Source: CAYPJE01 sp964410945
GTDB lineage: Bacteria; Fidelibacterota; Marinisomatia; Marinisomatales; TCS56
Assembly: GCA_964410945.1 (NCBI GenBank)
Contig: CAYPJE010000011.1
Span: forward strand, 24,057-88,056
DNA length: 64,000 bases
Direction: 5' to 3'
The notes below the pieces were generated by a model that saw nothing but the letters and a program-made list of their open reading frames with translations, had not been told where the DNA came from and did no database searches. Both the position numbers and the translations under genes were made by a program. Positions 59,301 to 64,000 of this stretch are shown here, one piece after another; position 1 is the first letter of the stretch; every line of letters starts with the position of its first letter.

Positions 59301-59430
59301 TAAAAGCACCAACTTGAATGGCAGAAGGCTTAAATTCGCCCTTGGATTTTTACCAACTTACAAATAATTGTCCCGGCCCAAGTGGCGGTCGGAGTCTTTA
59401 ATTATCAACAATATTTATACTTAGAAGCAC

Positions 59431-60312
59431 ATGAATCACCTCGACGAACTCGAAGCAAAGTCAGTCCATATTCTTCGGGAGGCCTATGCGGCCTTCAAGA
59501 ATCTGGGTATGCTGTGGTCAATCGGCAAGGACAGTACCGTCCTGCTGTGGCTGGCCCGCAAAGCCTTTTTCGGCCATGTTCCCATTCCCCTGGTCCATAT
59601 CGATACCAGTTTCAAGATTCCGGAAATGATCGAGTACCGCGACCGCCTGGCACAGGAATGGCACCTGACCATGATCTACGGCCAGAACGAACAGGCTTTG
59701 CAGGACAAACAGACTTATCCTGATGGCGCCGTTGACCGGATCAAATGCTGCCAATCCCTGAAATCGGAAGCCCTGAAAAACACCCTGAATGGCAGCTGGA
59801 AACGTTACCGCCTGAATCTCCAGTCCCGTGAATACGAAGTGGATACCAATACCGAACCGTTCACCGGTGTGATTGTGGGCGTTCGGGCTGACGAGGAAGG
59901 TTCCCGTTCCAAGGAACGCTATTTCAGTGCCCGCGATCAGGGCAACCAGTGGGACGTAGGCGATCAACCACCGGAATTCTGGAACCAGTACAAGACCGAT
60001 TTTGCCCCCGGAACCCACGTACGCATCCACCCCCTGCTGGACTGGACCGAGTTGAACATCTGGGAATATATCAAGCGCGAGAATATCCCAACCGTATCAC
60101 TGTACTACGATCAGGGTACGGGCCAGCGTTACCGCTCTCTGGGCTGTTATCCCTGCACTACGCCGGTTCAATCTACCGCCAGGAATGTGGATGATATCAT
60201 CACTGAACTGGTCTCAGGGAAATTTGCCAATATTGCCGAGCGTTCCGGACGGGCCCAGGACAAAGACGGCGGCGGCGGACTGGAAACCCTGCGCCGCGAT
60301 GGATACATGTAA
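59431..60312 (+). CDS. cysD: Sulfate adenylyltransferase subunit 2
   Basis: Catalytic subunit of 293 residues of the CysDN-type ATP sulfurylase, which uses CysN GTP hydrolysis to drive APS synthesis. Visible: 'LWSIGKDSTVLLWLARKAFF' (PP-loop SxGKDS), 'HIDTSFKIPEMIEYRD', 'GVRADEEGSRSKERYFSARD', 'IHPLLDWTELNIWEYI' and 'LGCYPCTTPV'. Length is typical. About 150 nt separate it from cysN on the same strand, with a REP-like palindrome between. Start ATG 59431. Confidence 0.96.
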   Translation: MNHLDELEAKSVHILREAYAAFKNLGMLWSIGKDSTVLLWLARKAFFGHVPIPLVHIDTSFKIPEMIEYRDRLAQEWHLTMIYGQNEQALQDKQTYPDGAVDRIKCCQSLKSEALKNTLNGSWKRYRLNLQSREYEVDTNTEPFTGVIVGVRADEEGSRSKERYFSARDQGNQWDVGDQPPEFWNQYKTDFAPGTHVRIHPLLDWTELNIWEYIKRENIPTVSLYYDQGTGQRYRSLGCYPCTTPVQSTARNVDDIITELVSGKFANIAERSGRAQDKDGGGGLETLRRDGYM

Positions 60313-60330
60313 CAGGTATCAAGATAAAAG

Positions 60331-60370
60331 CCTGCCCGCCGTAGATCCCAAAGGGACGTAGGCGGGGTAG
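60331..60370. repeat. REP-like 'CGTAGG' palindrome
   Basis: CCCGCCGTAG...GACGTAGGCGGG between cysD and cysN. Same family as units near 41299, 45120, 45162, 49982 and 63790. Confidence 0.7.
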
Positions 60371-60462
60371 AAGTAAAAAGATAAAAGTATAAGAATTGTC
60401 AATGACGAATTACGAATGTGCAATTATAAAATTAGTATTATTAAAAACATTGTGGTAACCCA

Positions 60463-62286
60463 ATGACTAATGACTCAATGACCACTGACAATAAAGAACG
60501 CCAACAGATGAATATCGTGATCGCCGGCCACGTGGATCACGGTAAAAGTACGATCATCGGCCGTCTGCTGGCTGATACCAACTCGCTACCGGAAGGTAAA
60601 CTGAAACAGGTCAGGCGTACCTGCGAGCTGAACTCAAAACCATTCGAATATGCCTTCCTGCTGGATGCCTTGAAGGATGAGCAGGACCAGGGGATCACCA
60701 TCGATGCGGCCCGTGTTTTCTTCAGTACGGCCAAGCGCGATTATATCATCATTGATGCCCCGGGCCATATCGAATTCCTGAAAAATATGATAACCGGTGC
60801 CTCCAGGGCGGAATGTGCCCTGCTGGTAATTGACGCCAAGGAGGGTGTCCGGGAAAACTCCCGCCGCCACGGCTATATGATTTCCATGCTCGGAATCAGC
60901 CAACTGACAGTTCTGGTTAATAAAATGGATCTGGTGGACTACAGCCGGGAACGGTTTGATTCTATTGTAAGCGAATATACTGAATTTTTAAATAGTATTA
61001 ATGTTGAACCCCGGGGATTTATTCCGGTCAGTGGGTTCATGGGCGATGCTGTCGCTGATCATTCTGAAAATATGTCCTGGTACACAGGCCGGACCGTCCT
61101 GGATGAACTGGATCATTTCTCCAAGGAAGCGGCTCCTGTGGATCAGCCTTTCCGTATGCCGGTCCAAGCAGTATATAAATTTACCCAGCAGGGCGATGAC
61201 AGGCGCATCGTGGCTGGTACTATCGCTACCGGTACTGTGAAAACCGGTGACCGGGTGATCTTCTATCCATCCGGTAAAACCAGCACGGTTAAATCAATCG
61301 AAGGGTTTAATGCCCCCCCGGTTGATAAAGCTGTCGCTGGCATGGCCACCGGATTTACCCTGGAAGAACAGATTTATATCGGCCGTGGGGAAATCGCCGC
61401 CCTGGCCCAGGAGCCCCACCCGGAAGTTACCACACGTCTGCGGGTCAGCCTGTTCTGGATCGGTCACGATCCCCTGAAGCAGGGCAAGGAATACCTCCTG
61501 AAAGTTGGTACCGCAAAAGTCCCGGTAAAACTGGAACAGATCGTCCGGATCGTTGATGCCTCCAACCTGGACCTGAACCAGGAAAAAACCCAGGTCGAGC
61601 GCCATGATGTAGCTGAGTGTATCCTGAAGCTGAACAAACCGATTGCTTTCGACCTGGCCGATAAACTGGCTCTTACCAGTCGCTTCGTGATCATTGATAA
61701 TTACGAGATCCGCGGTGGCGGTATCATCCGCGAGGCCCAGGCTGATCGTCAAACCCAGGTTCGCGAAAAAGTCCTGCGCCGGAATTATAAGTGGGAACAG
61801 AGTATAATTTCAGCTGAAAAACGGGCGGAAAAATATAACCAGAAATCCACCCTGATCCTGATCACCGGTCAACGCCAGTCAGGTAAAAAGGAACTGGCCA
61901 AAAACCTGGAAGCCCGTTTGTTTGAGGATGGCAAGGTGGTCTATTTCCTGGGTATCGGTAATGTTCTCTATGGTGTCGATGCCGATATCAAGGACCGTGA
62001 CGGCTCCCCGGAAGAGCATATGCGCCGCCTGTCGGAGATCGCCCATATTATGCTGGATGCTGGTGTAATTCTAATCATTACCGCTGTCGAGCTGCGCCAG
62101 TCTGACCTGGAGATCATCAAAACCGCCGTCAATCCCGATTCGATTGAGACCGTCTGGGTGGGTGATGATGTTTCCACTGATATCAGCGTTGACCTGCAGC
62201 TGTCCGCCGATCAACCACTCCCCGGCCGGCTGGAACAGATCAAATCCCTGCTGCATGACAAAGGGATAATTTTCCGTCCCTGGTAG
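60463..62286 (+). CDS. cysN: CysN GTPase subunit of ATP sulfurylase fused to a degenerate APS-kinase domain
   Basis: Protein of 607 residues. The N-terminal EF-Tu-like GTPase (about 15-440) has 'AGHVDHGKST', 'DAPGHIEF', 'NKMDLVD', and OB/beta-barrel domains ('GRGEIAALAQEPHPEVTTRL'). The C-terminal region (about 455-607) is APS-kinase-like ('LARLFEDGKVVYFLGIGNVL'-type) but its P-loop is 'GQRQSGKKE' with Lys in place of Ser/Thr after GK, and 'LDGD'-like residues are replaced, so kinase activity is doubtful. The intact CysC domain of the Sat-CysC fusion at 56082 could supply it. An alternative start is Met16 ('MNIVIAGHVDH'). Confidence 0.92.
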   Translation: MTNDSMTTDNKERQQMNIVIAGHVDHGKSTIIGRLLADTNSLPEGKLKQVRRTCELNSKPFEYAFLLDALKDEQDQGITIDAARVFFSTAKRDYIIIDAPGHIEFLKNMITGASRAECALLVIDAKEGVRENSRRHGYMISMLGISQLTVLVNKMDLVDYSRERFDSIVSEYTEFLNSINVEPRGFIPVSGFMGDAVADHSENMSWYTGRTVLDELDHFSKEAAPVDQPFRMPVQAVYKFTQQGDDRRIVAGTIATGTVKTGDRVIFYPSGKTSTVKSIEGFNAPPVDKAVAGMATGFTLEEQIYIGRGEIAALAQEPHPEVTTRLRVSLFWIGHDPLKQGKEYLLKVGTAKVPVKLEQIVRIVDASNLDLNQEKTQVERHDVAECILKLNKPIAFDLADKLALTSRFVIIDNYEIRGGGIIREAQADRQTQVREKVLRRNYKWEQSIISAEKRAEKYNQKSTLILITGQRQSGKKELAKNLEARLFEDGKVVYFLGIGNVLYGVDADIKDRDGSPEEHMRRLSEIAHIMLDAGVILIITAVELRQSDLEIIKTAVNPDSIETVWVGDDVSTDISVDLQLSADQPLPGRLEQIKSLLHDKGIIFRPW

Positions 62287-63101
62287 TGGCGCTCCTGCTG
62301 GTCGCTTCAATTTTCAATTATAAGAAGGAACGCGGTACAAGATACCGGGGACTGTAGGATTAGCTGGTAATATACCAAATAGCCCATTCTGGTTCCCTTG
62401 ATTTTTATCATTTCGAATCCTGATTCCATCGGGATTCGGGTGACACACTGTTTATTAATAACCAAACTCGGTTGTCATCCTGAGTCTTTTGGACGAAGGA
62501 TCTCATCCGCTGATGTCGGGAATTACCAATAGTAACCCGGATAAGATTCTTCATTCGGCTTATGCCTTATTCAGAATGACACCCCCTTGTTCAATTACCA
62601 CAACAGATCGTCATTCTGAAAGAAAGCGCTGGGGCGGGTGAGGAATCTACCAATGTCTGGTAATGACAAAACAAGAGTTGTAGATTTTTGAACCGGTTGA
62701 TGTACCATTAATTTCAATACCGGCAATAAACCAGGAGAGTAGATTCCTCTTCAATCCCCCATCTTCAGTCCCTTGCCCCCATTTCCCTGTTCCATTTCCT
62801 CCGGTCTCCTTTTCTTCCGTTCCCAGTCCCCATTCCCTAGTTCCCATTTTTCCCGTCTCCTTTCCTCCGTTCTCCTGTTTCCTTTCATCCCTAATCCATA
62901 AATAAAAAACTCTGTGCTCTCTGCCTGCCCGGCTAAGCCACTACATAGACAGGTGTCTCCGTGGTAAAATATTCTCATGTTAGCTTCATCACGTTAAAAT
63001 ACCTGGTTTTATTTATTTCAATGATTTATTTGATTTCACTTTTTATTTATTGTAAACTAAAGCTAATTATTTGACTACATAGAAACTTTGTTGGAGGAAA
63101 T
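62287..63101. other. Repeat-rich intergenic region
   Basis: No supported gene. It holds the dispersed element at 62474-62580, a pyrimidine-rich low-complexity stretch (62750-62890) and the phrase 'CTCTGTGCTCTCTG' interrupted by a CCTGCC-type palindrome (about 62916-62952). The right end is the AT-rich promoter region of the next gene. Confidence 0.7.
62474..62580. repeat. Dispersed 'CATCCTGA...AGAATGAC' element, second copy
   Basis: Same termini as 58095-58210 (GTCATCCTGA ... TCAGAATGAC), internal sequence diverged. Confidence 0.7.
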
Positions 63102-63641
63102 ATGAAGCGTATCAGTTTTTTATTGTTATCGTCCTTAATGATGGTACTTCTTTTATCACCGGCAGCGGCCCAGGATGAAGGCACCGCAAGCGCCCTGGCT
63201 GGTTATACTGCTGGGTTGAACTTAGGGTATCCAATTATTGCTGGTGAAACTTATGAATCCGGTGTCGGTCCTGTAATTGGTATTGTTGGAAACACACCAT
63301 ATGGCTTTGCAGTCGGTCCATTCAACGTTGGTGTAGGCCTTGGTATTGAAGCTGCAATGATGGAAATTGGAACCCAGGTGGGCGTCTATGGAACGCTTAA
63401 CACAACACTTTACGTTACTCCTTACGGTCCGATCTCCTATTGGGCCGGTGTAGGTTATTATGACGGACTTGGTTTCTCCGGAGCACTCTATTATGACTAC
63501 ATGGTTCCCAATATGCCATTAGTTGTTAAACCATACTTTCGCGGGCAGTTTAATACCGGTGGTGGACCAGAAGGCAAAGACCTGACTTACTTTGCCAACA
63601 TCGGTGTCATGTTGATGTACGATATTTCGACACTGTTTTAA
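63102..63641 (+). CDS. Small outer-membrane beta-barrel protein
   Basis: Protein of 179 residues with TTGGAGGAA before ATG 63102 and a signal peptide (cleavage near PAAAQ). The mature part is Gly-rich with alternating strands ('GPVIGIVGNTPYGFAVGPF', 'VGVGLGIEAAMMEIGTQVGV', 'YGPISYWAGVGYYDGL', 'ANIGVMLMYDISTLF') and ends with Phe. This fits a small OMP beta-barrel of this group; no specific function can be assigned. It stands alone, with a strong terminator 28 nt downstream. Confidence 0.78.
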   Translation: MKRISFLLLSSLMMVLLLSPAAAQDEGTASALAGYTAGLNLGYPIIAGETYESGVGPVIGIVGNTPYGFAVGPFNVGVGLGIEAAMMEIGTQVGVYGTLNTTLYVTPYGPISYWAGVGYYDGLGFSGALYYDYMVPNMPLVVKPYFRGQFNTGGGPEGKDLTYFANIGVMLMYDISTLF

Positions 63642-63667
63642 GACATTCATTACATCGTATACTATTG

Positions 63668-63699
63668 AAAAACCCCGGTGCTTTCGCCCGGGGTTTTTT
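63668..63699 (+). terminator. Rho-independent terminator of the small OMP gene
   Basis: AAAAACCCCGG...CCGGGGTTTTTT with a 9-nt loop, directly behind the stop. Confidence 0.92.
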
Positions 63700-64000
63700 C
63701 TTGTCATCATACCGGAATACCGAAAACCGTAAAACGGAGTCAGGAGTACGGAAGAAATAAAAAAATAATAGTCAGTGTTAATCTGCCTGCCTATCGTAGC
63801 CTTGGCGTAGATAGGTGAAATCTGTGGTTAAAAAAAATCCCCATTTGCGGGGATCTGTACGAACCACAATGACACTGAGTACACTAAGTTATATATATTT
63901 TTTCCTTCTATTATTTACCAAACCAACACCAAAAACTATTTCCCCACATTTGTTAATGGTCGCTATAAATTGTACCAAAAATGGTCGTTTAAAAATGTAC
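63700..64000. other. Right-edge spacer with a minus-strand terminator
   Basis: Contains a REP-like unit (63787-63815), the hairpin ATCCCC/GGGGAT (63837-63854) followed by T8 on the minus strand, and a duplicated 'AATGGTCG' motif near 63956 and 63982. A minus-strand gene may lie beyond the edge; no coding frame is visible here. Confidence 0.55.

Noticed and set aside
62751..62978. Arg/Glu-rich ORFs in the spacer before the small OMP gene
   Set aside because: They come from a pyrimidine-rich low-complexity stretch; no start signals or homology pattern.
1..64000. CRISPR array or cas genes
   Set aside because: No regularly spaced identical direct repeats and no Cas motifs were seen; the repeats present are REP-like or tRNA-derived.

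Overview
The window (about 45% G+C by eye) looks like a chromosomal segment from an uncultured Gram-negative bacterium of the FCB group (Neomarinimicrobiota, Calditrichota, Ignavibacteriota and relatives). Evidence: two large secreted proteins end in the 'NYPNPFNP' type-A sorting tail of type IX-like secretion; there are three TonB-dependent receptors with carboxypeptidase-regulatory N-domains; FISUMP, PD40 and TPR lipoprotein families are present. The exact lineage cannot be fixed from this sequence alone.

Layout. 1-3870: a MarR-regulated minus-strand cluster (MarR, a small conserved protein, a LolA-like protein running off the left edge) behind a MalT-type LuxR regulator. 3940-8073: a PD40 lipoprotein and a TonB receptor diverge from a near-consensus Fur box. 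8140-15676: two giant secreted proteins, each with its own terminator. 15999-24331: a spermidine-synthase-like/TPR fusion protein, a UvrA-like ABC ATPase coupled to a PadR regulator, and a DEAD-box helicase. 24618-30405: an SLC13-type transporter, then a minus-strand unit of DsrE-like protein, PPP-type phosphatase and TonB receptor. The DsrE gene has an in-frame TGA exactly at the family's conserved Cys, followed by a SECIS-like hairpin, so it is probably a selenoprotein. The receptor has an in-frame TAG 50 codons before its natural end. 30581-36666: a class III cyclase-like protein, two paralogous TPR lipoproteins, a zinc-ribbon protein and a class A beta-lactamase-like protein.

36755-50034 is the most unusual part. 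Copies of one sequence, the 3' half of a tRNA(CAT) gene plus its downstream terminator region, recur roughly every 4-4.5 kb (about 36.8, 41.3, 45.1-45.4 and 49.6-49.9 kb). The last copy is attached to the intact tRNA. Between copies lie self-contained gene sets: PflX-like radical SAM with katG and fur; a putative metal-uptake receptor with two His-rich partners; and an Asn-rich secreted protein with a TPR-FISUMP-parvulin fusion. No integrase is visible. A 5' tRNA fragment split by a 41-nt palindrome lies just beyond.

50197-62286 holds surface-polysaccharide precursor genes (wecB, rfbA, DegT aminotransferase), a YefM-YoeB toxin-antitoxin pair with its expected operator, and sulfate activation encoded twice: a fused Sat-CysC on the minus strand and CysD plus CysN on the plus strand. 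The two are separated by a REP-associated tyrosine transposase embedded in its palindromic repeats. The right end has a small outer-membrane protein and repeat-rich spacer DNA.
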